The notes beneath the pieces are model-generated. The model saw only the letters and a list, made by a program, of their open reading frames with translations. It was not told where the DNA came from and made no database searches. A stretch of 64,000 nt of DNA from Trichomonas vaginalis G3. Its lineage: Eukaryota > Parabasalia > Trichomonadida > Trichomonadidae. A program made the translations under genes and the position numbers. The stretch lies in NCBI RefSeq assembly GCF_026262505.1, contig NC_067206.1:25559896-25623895 (forward strand), in the 5' to 3' direction. Shown one piece after another: positions 18,001-28,064 of the stretch (the first letter of the stretch is position 1; every line of letters begins with the position of its first letter).

Positions 18001-21000
18001 ATCGGTCCAAACGGTGCTCTCAAGTACAAGAGATACTTTAACCACGATGGATCTAATCCAGAAAAGTCTCAGAATCCAAATGGAACTATCACACAAAAGG
18101 TTCTTCGTCCAGATGGCTCAGTCTACGAAAGAATTCTCAACGGTGATGGAACAAATCCAATCAGATCATTCAACAACGATGGAACAACAACAGAAAAGGT
18201 CACAAGAAAGGATGGAAGAGCAGTTGAATACCACCTTTCCCACGATGGAACTAACTCCATCAGAACTCCTAACCCAGATAGAACAATCACTGAAACATAC
18301 ACTCGCAATGACGGAATTGTTGTCAAGAGAATTCTCACTCCAGATGAAATTCTCAAATCAGAACAATTGTTCAGTGCCGATGGAACACCAGCTAAGAAGA
18401 CAACACTTCCAGATGGTTCCACCAAGGAATTATACAATAAAGTTGACGGAACACTTTTGGAGAGAACAATTTCACCAGACGGAATTGTTAAGTCAGAAGT
18501 TACTCTCAATAAAGATGGTTCTGCACCAGAAAGAGTTACAAATGAAGACGGATCTTATGTCGAAAAGATTGTCAAGGGCGATGGAACAATCTTAGAAAGA
18601 ACATGCAACAAGGATAACTCTGTCAAATCAGAGAGACTCTTGAATCACGATGGAACAGAACCAAAGAAAGTTATCAATCTAGATGGAACAATTCTTGCAA
18701 GTGTTTCAAAGAAGGATGGCTCTGTTCTCGATGTCTTCTACAATGCAGATGGAACGCCAACAGCTAAAGTTCATCTCCATGATGGAACAATCGCAGAGAA
18801 GATTGTCAGATCAGATGGAACAATTCTCGAGCGCATTCTCAACCATGATGGCTCTGTTCCATCTCGTACACCAAACTCTCTTGGTATTTACACAGCAAAG
18901 ATCATCAAGAAAGATGGAAATACAGCTGCAAAGATCGTAAACAGAAACGGAACAACACCAGATAAACTCCTCAACGCAAATGGAACAACAACAGAGAGAA
19001 TTGTCAGAGATGATGAAATCATCTTCGAGCGCATTCTCAATCCAGATGGATCCCTCAAGTACGAGAGATTACTCAACTGGGATGGCACTGTTCCAACACG
19101 CCATGTCATTTCAGATGGAAGAATCATCGAGTTACTTGTCAGACCTGATGGAACAACTGTTGGTAGATTGCTCAATCCTGATGGCACTGAACCATCAAGA
19201 AAGACATTCAGTGACAGAACAACAACAGCTGTCATTGTCAGACCAGATGGAATCATCGTTGAGAGAACACTCAATGCAGATGGAACAATTAAATCTGAGA
19301 GATATCTCAACGCTGATGGCTCTGAACCAGAAAGAATTGTCAATCCAGACGGCACAATCTTAGAGAAAGTCAAGAGAGCTGACGGAACAATCCTTGAAAA
19401 ATTGTTGAATGCTGACGGAACATATCCAAAGAGAACTGTCAACTTCGATGGAACACTTACAGAAGAAATCGTCAAGTCTGATGGTTCATCCTACACAAGA
19501 TTGCTCAACGCAAACGGAACAATTCCAGAGAGGACAACAAACGAAGACGGAACAATCACAGAGAAAGTCATCAGAGCAGATGGAATCATCATCGAAAGAA
19601 CACTTAATCCAGATGGAACACTCAAGTCCGAGAGATTACTCAACGCCGACGGTTCCGTTCCAGAAAGAAGAAACAACATGGATGGAACAATCAAAGAGAG
19701 ACTCGTCAGATGCGATAATTCCATCAGTGAGAGATTACTCAATGCTGATGGTACAGTTCCAGTTCGCAAACAGAATGATGATTCAACATTCACAGAAACG
19801 GTCATCAAAGGAGATGGAACAACCCTCGAAAAACCTCTCAATTTCACTCGCATGTATCCAACAGCTTATCCAAACGAGGAAGACGGAACAACAACAGAAC
19901 TTGTTGTCAAGGCTGATGGCATCATAATCGAGAGAACAACTAACGCAGATGGAACAATCAAATCAGACAGATTGTTGAATGCTGATGGCTCTAATCCAGA
20001 AGAGAAGAAGTTGGAAGATGGATCAACAGTCATCATCGTAAAGAGAGCTGATGGAACTGTTCTCGAGAGAACACTTAATCCAGATGGATCAATCAAATCA
20101 GATGTTACAAGAAACGCTGATGACACTGCTCCAGAACAAATCACAAATGAGGATGGAACAATCACAGAGAAGATCCGCAGAGCTGATGGTGTCATCATCG
20201 AGAGAACATACAACCAAGATGGAACAGTCAAGAAGGAGAGATTATTGAATCACGATGGATCTGTTCCATTAAGAGTTGTTAATCCAGATGGCACTGTTTT
20301 GAACAAAGTCATCAAATCCGACGGATCAATTCTCGAAATCTTCTACAACCACGATGGCACGAAGCCAATGAATGTTATCAACCCAGACGAGACAATCACA
20401 GAGAAGATTGTCAAGTGGGATGGAACAATTCTTGAACGTGTTCTCAATCATGATGGAACAGTTCCAGTTAGAACTCTTTCTCCAGATGAGATCTACACTG
20501 CAAAGATCATCAAACCAGATGGAACATTCTTCACAAAGACAGTCAACGCAAATGGAACATCACCAGAAAGATTCATCAACGCTGATGGCTCTGTCACAGA
20601 AAGAGTTATCAGAGCTAATGGAACTCTCCTTGAAAGTGTCTACGACAAGGATGGCAAATTATTGTCACAGAGAATTATTAATCACGATGGAACAAATCCA
20701 ACAAAGTCCATCAACGAAGATGGAACAATTACAATGCTCATCAGACGTCCAGATGGAACAATCCTCGAGATCCTTCTCAATCACGATGGCACTGCTCCAA
20801 AGAGAACACAAAACCCAGATGGAACATTCACAGAGAGAATCACAAGAGCGGATGGAATCATCATCGAGCGCATTGTTAACCCAGACGGATCAATTGTTTC
20901 AGAGAGATTACTCAACCAAGATGGATCAGATCCAGAGAGAATCACTAATTCTGATGGCACAATCACAGAGAAGCTTAAGAAGGCTGACGGTGTCATCGTA

Positions 21001-23406
21001 GAGAGAACCCTCAACCCAGATGGAACAGTTCTTTCCGAGAGATTATTGAATGCTGACGGAACAGCTCCACAGAGAATCACAAACCAGGATGGAACAATCA
21101 CAGAGAAGATCAAGAAGGCAGACGGATCGATCTTCGAGAGATTGCTGAATGCAGATGGAACAACTTCTCCTGTTTTGATCCACGAAGATGGCAGAATGAC
21201 TGTCACTGCAAAGAGAGCAGACGGAATTATCATCAAGCGCATTCTCAGACCAGATGGTTCTATCGAATCAGAATCACTTCTTAACGCCAATGGAACTGAG
21301 CCAACAGTTACTACTAATGCTGATGGAACTACAACAATCAGAGTTGTCAACAAGGATGGAATCATTGTTGAGAGAGTTCTTAATCCAGATGGCTCTGTCA
21401 AGTCAGAGAGATTACTCAATGCTGATGGATCTGTCCCAGAAAGAGTTGAAAACGAAGATGGAACACTCACTGAGAAACTCATTGGAAAGGACGGAACAAT
21501 CATCGAAAGATTACTCAATGCAGATGGCTCTGTTCCAACAAAGATCTTCAATCCAGATGGAACAGTCATGGAGAGAATCAGAGGAAAGGACGGAAAGTTC
21601 ATCGAGAAGACCATCAGACCAGATGGAATCATCAGCCAGAGATTGGTCAATGCCGATGGATCTGCAACAGAAAAAGTCGTCACAAAGGATGGAAAGATCC
21701 TCGAGAAAGTCTACGGAAGCGATGGCAAGTTACAGGTCGAATTAGTCATCTCCAACGACGGCTCAATCAACAAAACATTCTACAACCCAGAAGGAAAGGT
21801 TGTCAGGACGAAGCATGTTCTTCCTGATGGCTCAATCAAGGAGAGAATCAACAACGATGACGGAACATGCATCGAGAGAACAGTTGCTAAGGATGGAACA
21901 GTTACAGAGAGGAGATACGAGAAGGATGGATCTTACACAGAAAAGATTATCTCAAAGGATGGAACAATCACGGAAAAGACATATTCTCCAGATGGAAAAG
22001 TTCAGAAAGAAATTTCCTTCTTCACAGACGGAAGCTATTCAGAATGGATCCGCAACCCAGATGGAACATTCACAGAAAGAAAGGTTTCAAAGGACGGATA
22101 TAGTGTCGAGAAGTCTCTTGACAAGGACTATAAGGTCGTCAGCGAAAAGAACTTCAGAGCAACATCACCAGGCCAGAAACTTCTTCCTCGTTCCAAAGCT
22201 CATGCTGGAGAACGTCGCTCATCAGTTACTGGTGGAAAGACAAGAAGAATGCCATGGAAGACATTACAAGACAACAGAGGCATCTGGGCCACAGTTTCTC
22301 AGACACCAGCTGGAGCAGATATCAAAGGAGTTCTTGCAGAACAATTTGCTTGCCAAGTACCTCAAGAAGGCCGAATTCTCACCCCAGAATCAGCAGCCGC
22401 TTATCAAGAAGTTCTCGAGAAGGCAGGATTGAAACCAGAAGAACTCGCTCTCAATGTTAAGAACGAGCAGTTCTCTGTTTCTATTGCAACACTGGAGTGC
22501 CTTCGCAGATTACCATCTCAACCAACAGAATCTGTTTTGTTTACACAAGACAAATTACCAGAAGACGCGACTGATGCCGAAAAACTTGCAGTTGCTTTAG
22601 CAGCTGTCCCAAGATGGCGTTCTTCTGTTGAAGATATGCTCGAGCATCACAAGTTCGATGATGAAATTGTCATCATCCAGTCACAGCTTACAAAGGTTGA
22701 GACAGCAATGAAACAGATTGCTAAGTCCAAGTTCGTTGCAACACTACTTAAGACAGTTCTTGCAGCAGGAAACTTCTTGAACTGTCAAGATTCAATTGCA
22801 TTTTCACTTCAAGCCCTCTTCAACTTGCGTGGAATGAAGACAAACGATGGAAGAGATTTAATCCATGTAATCGAGCCTGCAGTTAGCGAGATCGATGTCG
22901 ATGCCGATAAACTTAAAGTCATTGCAACAATCGATCTCATCGCTATCACAGGAAGACTCAGAGCAGCTCAGTCTTCTCTTGCAAGAAGACAAATCTCTCC
23001 ATTTGTCGTTGCTTCCGCAAGAAGAGTTTCAAATGTCATCAAACAAGTTGGAATTCTCACAGATAATCTCGCTGAAATGACATATAACTTTGGCTTAGAT
23101 TACGGATTGCCTGGAGCACAAACATTGTTTGTTGCCATTGCTACAGCAGCTGCCGATATTGCCAAAGCTAGGAAGGAGAAGAAGCTTGGCATGAAGAAGG
23201 TCTCTGCTCCTCAATCTCCAAGCGAAAAGGTTGATGATATGGGACCAAAGTCCTCTCCAATTGCTGAGAGAGGCATGATTAACACAATGCTTACTGCAAT
23301 TAAGACAAAACCTCCGCCAAAGCAGCTCCCAGAACAGCCAAAGGAGGGACCAACTGATCTTGAACTTGCATTTGCAAGGGTTAGGAAGAATATCAACAAG
23401 AAATAA
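15028..23406 (+). CDS. Diaphanous-type formin with giant DGT-repeat region
   Basis: This 2,792-residue protein should nucleate and elongate unbranched actin filaments. Residues 1-~420 are helical and fit the GTPase-binding/FH3 region of Diaphanous-related formins. Residues ~425-630 are coiled coil. From ~672 to ~2375 run about 150 copies (estimated from length) of an 11-residue repeat with consensus N-x-D-G-T-I-x-E-R-x-x, some units 12-13 long. The FH2 domain occupies ~2395-2730: a lasso start (MPWKTLQDNRGIWATVS) and the hallmark LAAGNFLN. A DAD-like autoinhibitory motif (GMINTMLTAI) lies near 2749, followed by basic residues. No polyproline FH1 is present before FH2; the DGT repeats take its place. 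The start is the first ATG after the element edge. No stops or shifts interrupt the repeats, which argues for selection on the full length. Confidence 0.93.
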   Translation: MGFWDWLFPEEEEPLPYPGMEQFTVAVSNKVMPDAKRVDEIFTELIKQLEFDTAKKYQFAKVSAQEKWEFILAQERHERRIPTPEWLIIKLQEHLDTRYLASISLHLRTARLVWVDRFCKNGGPIILLRELAKYQAYHQLFMGSLDFPPEPTGKILRTLKAVVDTRQGSQQMTNHIKAVELLIQSISIFQPQQFETILYILLPYVFMERGPAFIIDALHDLAKKNNLKNIFRIFSDEICAGSDQIFVSFLTGLYHAISGDYAQRLQLSVDFHKSGVVDAFKTRNVEKDFRDIIESDINEVNQVFQGPVDAFYHADKFAQAMEDTTAEQILPQIFSIMRNQADKHFDIVIKFIVTFFEYLRYCILNGMEFERAASDAHRFAMAGLQVPTPTGLNNTFAIELAKKYNFTSDFELKEAKMPSLPEGGLEAELASARAEISRLSSENAAAVQKELDAKVAENENLKAELQRVTQNDEIRKQNEDLIARIGELETELAAAKMAATTLSSEKNTESTELENLREEHQKTVQENAKLVQENAKMQAQLAEAQELASALVFQPPEYKENQIPGLIQELQSMMAESPESMKGKLGEIIRKAQRADEEIESERKLTNQSFQQLSNIHGNLMKSFNENFKQFYAAAELMEDVYVTRDLEGGENAENAEEKEELNEIVVVMPSKIVNSDGTITERITNPDGTIIERIRNPDGTIAGQRIINPDGTIAERVLNYEGELSQKIQSPDGSSSQRNETRHGVINEKVGDKSSTAEKHADKDGTLQQRITNEDGSVIERSVAKDGTITEKLFSKDGQLLAQKTISSDGTISERKYNKDGSFKEKIIKPDGTIQERTVNSDGTIQEIAASGATKRVVNEDGSVTEKFVRIDGTILERTVNPDGTIQSERLLNADGTVPERVNNADGSITENVIRADGSILERILNHDGTIPQKSVTQDGTISEKVTVGPNATKERFLNADGTVPEKNVQPDGTSQEKLFRADGVMIERTIGPNGALKYKRYFNHDGSNPEKSQNPNGTITQKVLRPDGSVYERILNGDGTNPIRSFNNDGTTTEKVTRKDGRAVEYHLSHDGTNSIRTPNPDRTITETYTRNDGIVVKRILTPDEILKSEQLFSADGTPAKKTTLPDGSTKELYNKVDGTLLERTISPDGIVKSEVTLNKDGSAPERVTNEDGSYVEKIVKGDGTILERTCNKDNSVKSERLLNHDGTEPKKVINLDGTILASVSKKDGSVLDVFYNADGTPTAKVHLHDGTIAEKIVRSDGTILERILNHDGSVPSRTPNSLGIYTAKIIKKDGNTAAKIVNRNGTTPDKLLNANGTTTERIVRDDEIIFERILNPDGSLKYERLLNWDGTVPTRHVISDGRIIELLVRPDGTTVGRLLNPDGTEPSRKTFSDRTTTAVIVRPDGIIVERTLNADGTIKSERYLNADGSEPERIVNPDGTILEKVKRADGTILEKLLNADGTYPKRTVNFDGTLTEEIVKSDGSSYTRLLNANGTIPERTTNEDGTITEKVIRADGIIIERTLNPDGTLKSERLLNADGSVPERRNNMDGTIKERLVRCDNSISERLLNADGTVPVRKQNDDSTFTETVIKGDGTTLEKPLNFTRMYPTAYPNEEDGTTTELVVKADGIIIERTTNADGTIKSDRLLNADGSNPEEKKLEDGSTVIIVKRADGTVLERTLNPDGSIKSDVTRNADDTAPEQITNEDGTITEKIRRADGVIIERTYNQDGTVKKERLLNHDGSVPLRVVNPDGTVLNKVIKSDGSILEIFYNHDGTKPMNVINPDETITEKIVKWDGTILERVLNHDGTVPVRTLSPDEIYTAKIIKPDGTFFTKTVNANGTSPERFINADGSVTERVIRANGTLLESVYDKDGKLLSQRIINHDGTNPTKSINEDGTITMLIRRPDGTILEILLNHDGTAPKRTQNPDGTFTERITRADGIIIERIVNPDGSIVSERLLNQDGSDPERITNSDGTITEKLKKADGVIVERTLNPDGTVLSERLLNADGTAPQRITNQDGTITEKIKKADGSIFERLLNADGTTSPVLIHEDGRMTVTAKRADGIIIKRILRPDGSIESESLLNANGTEPTVTTNADGTTTIRVVNKDGIIVERVLNPDGSVKSERLLNADGSVPERVENEDGTLTEKLIGKDGTIIERLLNADGSVPTKIFNPDGTVMERIRGKDGKFIEKTIRPDGIISQRLVNADGSATEKVVTKDGKILEKVYGSDGKLQVELVISNDGSINKTFYNPEGKVVRTKHVLPDGSIKERINNDDGTCIERTVAKDGTVTERRYEKDGSYTEKIISKDGTITEKTYSPDGKVQKEISFFTDGSYSEWIRNPDGTFTERKVSKDGYSVEKSLDKDYKVVSEKNFRATSPGQKLLPRSKAHAGERRSSVTGGKTRRMPWKTLQDNRGIWATVSQTPAGADIKGVLAEQFACQVPQEGRILTPESAAAYQEVLEKAGLKPEELALNVKNEQFSVSIATLECLRRLPSQPTESVLFTQDKLPEDATDAEKLAVALAAVPRWRSSVEDMLEHHKFDDEIVIIQSQLTKVETAMKQIAKSKFVATLLKTVLAAGNFLNCQDSIAFSLQALFNLRGMKTNDGRDLIHVIEPAVSEIDVDADKLKVIATIDLIAITGRLRAAQSSLARRQISPFVVASARRVSNVIKQVGILTDNLAEMTYNFGLDYGLPGAQTLFVAIATAAADIAKARKEKKLGMKKVSAPQSPSEKVDDMGPKSSPIAERGMINTMLTAIKTKPPPKQLPEQPKEGPTDLELAFARVRKNINKK
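17041..22150 (+). repeat. 33-bp coding tandem repeats of the formin
   Basis: About 5.1 kb of diverged 33-bp coding repeats, each carrying a gatgga-aca/tct (Asp-Gly-Thr/Ser) core, encode the DGT-repeat region. Copies differ at synonymous and non-synonymous sites, so the array is not a recent expansion, although larger blocks (LNPDGTxKSERLLNADG) recur as higher-order units. Confidence 0.9.
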
Positions 23407-23819
23407 TTTTTATTTTATTTGAACTACGTAATTTAATAAAACAATTGAAAGTTTATTATATGGTTTTTTAATGAATAATCAGTTTTATTGCTTCGGTTGT
23501 ATTAACGCTAAATTAGAGGATTTAATAAATTTTCTATATCGGCACTGCAAATAATATCTCTTTATTTAGCTGAATGTGGCGTTTATACTGGAAAAATAGG
23601 GTTTTTCAGAGGGAGCAAAAAATGCGCAAAAACGATTATTTAAAATTGAATTTGCACATTTTTGTGTATTTGAAAAATATTGGAGTTGGCCATTATTAAA
23701 AATCAAATCCATTAATAAAGAATAGCAACAGTTGCATATGCAAAAAATATAAAAGAAAAAATTCATTTATTTTTGACTACTTTATCTTGCTTAACTTATT
23801 CCTTCAAGCGTTTATTTAT

Positions 23820-23825
23820 TCATTA
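23820..23825 (+). promoter_or_regulatory. Inr-like motif before short frame
   Basis: TCATTA with +1 A at 23822 lies 9 bases before an ATG, the typical trichomonad spacing. Confidence 0.4.
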
Positions 23826-23830
23826 GTCCA

Positions 23831-23959
23831 ATGAGTGGTGAAATTAATAAGATTATTCAGCAAAATCCTCAGATTAATGAAATCATATTGAAATCTAAGA
23901 ATATATTTCCAACAATTTACAATATTATTGTAGATTTATCACTTTATGATAGCAATTGA
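23831..23959 (+). pseudogene. Short frame with Inr, probably 5' fragment of a lost gene
   Basis: A 42-residue frame (MSGEINKIIQQNPQINEIIL, then KSKNIFPTIYNIIVDLSLYDSN) begins 9 bases after a good Inr. The sequence is protein-like (Asn/Ile-rich, as in many trichomonad genes) but ends early and is followed by a microsatellite. It may be the surviving 5' end of a gene, or a genuine small protein. No family recognised. Confidence 0.3.
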
Positions 23960-24042
23960 TAAATATATATATATATATATAATACATTTAACGTTTCATG
24001 GCCTTTTTTCGATTAAAATTATTTCATGAAATATGGATTTAT

Positions 24043-25473
24043 CTAAAAAAGAAAACAATAAAGGAGATAAAAAATTATCAATAAAATTGGTATCCATTTC
24101 AAGAATAATCCCAACGTTCTTAATAAAAAGCAGTGTGGCTCAGGAGCTGAAGTGCATCCTGAAAACCGAAGCAATTTCAGGATTATTTTGCCATTTTCAC
24201 TATTATTTGAATATTGAAGTGCATAATCTAATGCCGTTTTTCCATTATTATCTACTTCATTGAGTTTTACACGAATTTCAACTAAATATTCAACAACATC
24301 AAGAAATCCATTAATTACAACCAAATGAAGAGATGTATATTTATTTAATGTTTTATCGTTCTTATTGCAACCGCATTTAATTAGTTATTTGACAATATTT
24401 AGATGACCATTTTTTGATGCAAGAATTATTGGAGATTCTCCATAAATGTTTTTGACATGGAGGTCTAATCCAAATGAAATGAGATACTTAACTATTGCAA
24501 AATGACCCCGTATTACTGCGATCATTAACGGTGAACATCCATCATGCGTTATTTGAGCTGGATTTCCTCCCATAGAAATAAGATATTTGACAGTTTCAAG
24601 ATGACCATTTAGTGATGCAAAATAAATGCAATTTAAATTTCTAAAATTTGATGAATTTGCATCACAGCCAATACTTATCAAATATTTCACTACTTTAAGA
24701 TGTCTGTTAGATGAAGCAGCCAAAATTGCTGTACTACGCCTGGTTTTCTTACGCCAATTTTTGTCAAAGCCAACTGAAATCAAATATCTGACAATCTCAA
24801 GATGTCCTGCAAGTGATGCTTCAAATAAACAATTTCCCTCCCTATCATTTGTGCATTTGCGATTGCATCCTCCTTCAATAAGAGATTTAGTTAATTGATA
24901 ATCTCCATTAATACATGCCGCAATAAGTGGAGTGTTTTCATTTCCATCCCTAATTTCACTTAATCCAAGCAAGCATGACTTTCTAATCATCATTTTATCT
25001 TTATTATCTGAAATTGTTTTCAGAAAACTGTATGCTGCATCAAAATTATTTGAATTCTTTAATGAAAAGATTGTGGTAAAATCATTAGATGCTCGTATTA
25101 ATTGTTCATTTGTATTTTGCAATGTTGAAATATCGCTTTTTAATTGTTTGATTTCATTATCTTTTGTACCATTTGATTTATATTTTTCTAAAAACTCTAT
25201 CAAAGATTGCGATGATTCAAGTTTCAGAAATTTTTTGTAGAAATGAAGAATCTCTAAAACATCATCAAAGCTATTAACAGTAACTTTGGCTGATTTTCGT
25301 TTTGATTTTTCCAGTGAAAGAAGTTCATTATAGCTAATTGAATCAATCTTAGCTTTCTCGATAGCTTGTTGGGAAATGCTTTTATCAACGACATCATAAA
25401 AAATTCCATCTTCGATAAATGAATGGACATTGTTAGCAATTTGATTCATATCATTAGCATGTTCATAAGACAT
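24043..25473 (-). pseudogene. Ankyrin-repeat gene interrupted by one in-frame stop
   Basis: The frame starts at ATG 25473 (MSYEHANDMNQIANNVHSFI). About 180 residues of helical N-terminal region typical of large trichomonad ankyrin families lead into repeats of the form NGHLE(I/T)V(K/R)YLIS-GxD. At 24,385-24,387 a TAA stands where every other repeat has Tyr (HLNIVK-stop-LI). The same frame then continues through another ankyrin repeat to 24,043. The extreme C-terminus looks unlike an ankyrin end and may also be altered. Without the stop the protein would be about 476 residues; with it, 362. Expression as a shorter protein is possible. The start is close to, and divergent from, the Rictor-like gene. 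Confidence 0.8.
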
Positions 25474-25551
25474 CTAACGTGAATTAAACTACAGTTTTTA
25501 GAACGATAGGACATTCAAATTAAATTTTTGAATTTACAATATCTTTGGTAG

Positions 25552-27333
25552 GAGTTTTTATTTGATTCATTCATTCCGAAGCACACTTTATCAAGAATCA
25601 TCTCACCTATCATTTCTGTCGAAGAAGTTAAACCAGAAACAATAGCATCATCGGTAAAAGCATTAACATACATTTTACAATCGTGGCCGGGCCTTTTAGG
25701 CTTCATTATTCCATCAAAAACTTTTGAGGACATTGCAATCTGTATTGAGCATGATACAAAATCTATTTCAACCATTCTTGCAAATACTCTCGAAGCTTGG
25801 CACAAGAAACCAACTGTTTTGACAGGATATATCGGATTTTTACTTTATCAGCTCCGTTCAAGCGGCCTATACGATATTCTCAAGCAGAAGCTTCCTACAA
25901 ACGATCCTGCAATCCGTTTACTTGAACCTTACGAGTCATTTGATGCTCCTTATACAGAAAACAAGGAAATCTTCATTTCATCCTCGAACAATGCCGAAAT
26001 ATTACGAGCTACTATGAAACCAGTCCAAAACAACCGAATCTTAATCAATTGTCCCGAATTACCTCAAGATAATACCGGCTGGGACTGGAACTACATCTAC
26101 AACTACCTTACTATTGTTCTTCCAAACAATCCTAAAGAAGCATACGGAGCTCCACAGACCGTTTTCTACAAAGATTTATTAAATTATTTCAGTGGCCCAT
26201 TTATGACGATCGAACCTACTCGCACGCACGATGTTGCTGATTCCTTAGTTGCTCTTGTTAAACTCCTTCTTTCCAACGACACTGGTTTGAAGATGCTTGA
26301 AAATTGTGTTAATTTCAAGAACGCGCTTACACTTTCAGTTCATTCGCTTAGGAAACACGATTCCCCACGTAATGACAGTACCGCATGGTCTCATTTCCGA
26401 ACTGTCTGCATGATGATGACTATGTCACAAGGAATTGGAATCCTTCAGAAGTGGGACATCCAACCGGCCCTTATTACTCTTTCCTCGGCAATCACAAACA
26501 TTCCTTCCGCTACATTTGCGATGTCTATGCTTCAACTTTATCCAGAGTTCGATTTCGCATCTCCCGTCTACATGAAATTCATGTTATCTCCAAAAGTCGA
26601 AATCTCCCACATTGCGATTCAATCTCTTCGAGAGAAACGTTTCGTGAAGAACTATTTCGAAACAGCATTCGTTAACTTGATCATTCCATACTTTAAACAA
26701 CTTGTTTCAACATTCAAACAAGACCAGATCAATCAACGAATTTCCCCAATCTTGCAACTTTTATATGAAGTTGTTCAAGACGATCCTAAAGCTACAGAAT
26801 ACTGTGCAAACGACAAAGAAGTTCACAGCATCCTTTGCAAGTACGGTCCCATTGGATACTCTTACATCTTCTCCACTCCAACAGCTCTGAGCAACTGCAC
26901 AGTCAGCGATGTTGTCGATTGGTGGATGGAAGACGGAAACAATGATTACTTCCTCGCATTCGACAAAGCTGTTGAACAGTCATTCCTCAAGAAACCGAAA
27001 CCTGCCGTTGATGCTTATCCAGGATTGACACCATTAGACGAAAAGACTATTGTTCTTCCTCCTCATTTGTTCGGAATGATGTCAAAGTATGAGAAGGGTG
27101 TTGAGATTCTTGCTGAACAAGTTCCATATTTGATCCAAATTCTCGATAACAGTGTCAACATCGATGATATTCGTGGTGCAATGTTTGCATTGGCACATTT
27201 CGCATCATCCCTTTTATCTCTTGAATACGTGAAGAAGTACAACATTCCAGGAAAGTTACTTGAGACGGCGACTAACTCAAGTTCATTAGTAATCCATTGG
27301 ATTTCATTATTTATGTCATTTGATATTTTATGA
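25552..27333 (+). pseudogene. Rictor/Pianissimo-like TORC2 subunit, start missing
   Basis: The frame opens after a TAG near 25,550 and shows no ATG for over 450 bases (first in-frame ATG at about 26,014). The protein has Rictor-like landmarks: a Rictor_M-type segment (PQDNTGWDWNYIYNYL followed by FYKDLLNYFSGPFM), HEAT-like helices, and a Rictor_V-like signature near the end (DIRGAMFALAHFASSLLSLE, then GKLLETATNSSSLVI). Rictor is the defining scaffold of TOR complex 2. The 5' part, normally several hundred residues of armadillo repeats, is absent and the sequence abuts the divergent ankyrin gene. At the 3' end the expected Rictor_V continuation is lost at VIHWIS, while another frame continues plausibly, suggesting a frameshift near 27,290. 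It therefore looks like a truncated copy, or a gene whose 5' exon is not recognised. Confidence 0.7.
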
Positions 27334-28054
27334 ATTGTTAATATATGACAATGTTTCCAAATTGGGAGAGTTTTCAATTTTCAAATCAGATTTTGAGAGA
27401 ATTTGTAAATTCTATCGTTTTTAATTGATTTCTTTAAAAATGCCATAAAAAAGTAATCATTTCTTGTTTTCATTGGTGTTTTATAAATTAACATAAATTA
27501 GCATTAGATATGCATTTGAAAACGTTAAAAATTATTGATTCCGAAAAATTGTTAAATGTTATTTATGTTTCAGTGCTTTACGTAAGTATTAATTTCATTA
27601 AAAACATGACTTTTACATGGTATAACAATAATAATACATTAATTTCTTATTTGGACATAGAATCCAAAAGTTCTCTTCCTTTTTGATAGAAATGCGACGT
27701 GTGGGCATTGTTCTGATGATTTCAGATCGATATTTTGATCTACCATCAGAATCTCTTTCACTTTCTGTTGTTGATGATTCTGTTGTAAATGGATGATAGT
27801 TTCTATTATCATTTACTGATATTGGTCTTCCATTATGGAAATGTGTATTTTCTAAAATTGTTTGTGGTAAGTAAGCGCTAAAGGTGTTTCATGCTTAATA
27901 GCTTGTGTAATTTTGATGCAGGGGCAGAATTTATTTGAATAATCCTTTCTCTTTCAACCTTTGTAACGAAATTGTGATCAGATCCGGATCAATAACTTTT
28001 TTTTGACTAGTCAAAATATTTTCATTCAAATCAAAAGTGCAAAAGAATATTAAT
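27334..28054. other. Spacer with a decayed minus-strand coding stretch
   Basis: Most is A+T-rich spacer. Between about 27,600 and 27,880 the minus strand reads open without an ATG and looks coding (NGRPISVNDNRNYHPFTTES...SKYRSEIIRTMPTRRISIKK). A further protein-like stretch in another frame lies at about 27,890-27,990. This is probably the tail of a lost gene. The family is not recognised. Confidence 0.35.
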
Positions 28055-28060
28055 TCATTT
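28055..28060 (+). promoter_or_regulatory. Inr of the helicase/RBR gene
   Basis: TCATTT with +1 A at 28057 lies 8 bases before the ATG at 28065: a textbook trichomonad initiator, surviving in front of a decayed gene. Confidence 0.6.
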
Positions 28061-28064
28061 TAAA

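Larger units (their letters stand above)
23407..24042. other. A+T-rich spacer after formin
   Basis: This is the 3' flank of the formin gene. Apart from the short frame at 23,831 and an (AT)n microsatellite at about 23,959-23,981, I see nothing coding. Confidence 0.5.

Noticed and set aside
16295-22460. Many 100-300-residue frames inside the formin on both strands
   Set aside because: They are shadows created by the periodic 33-bp repeats; the formin frame alone has recognisable domains at both ends.
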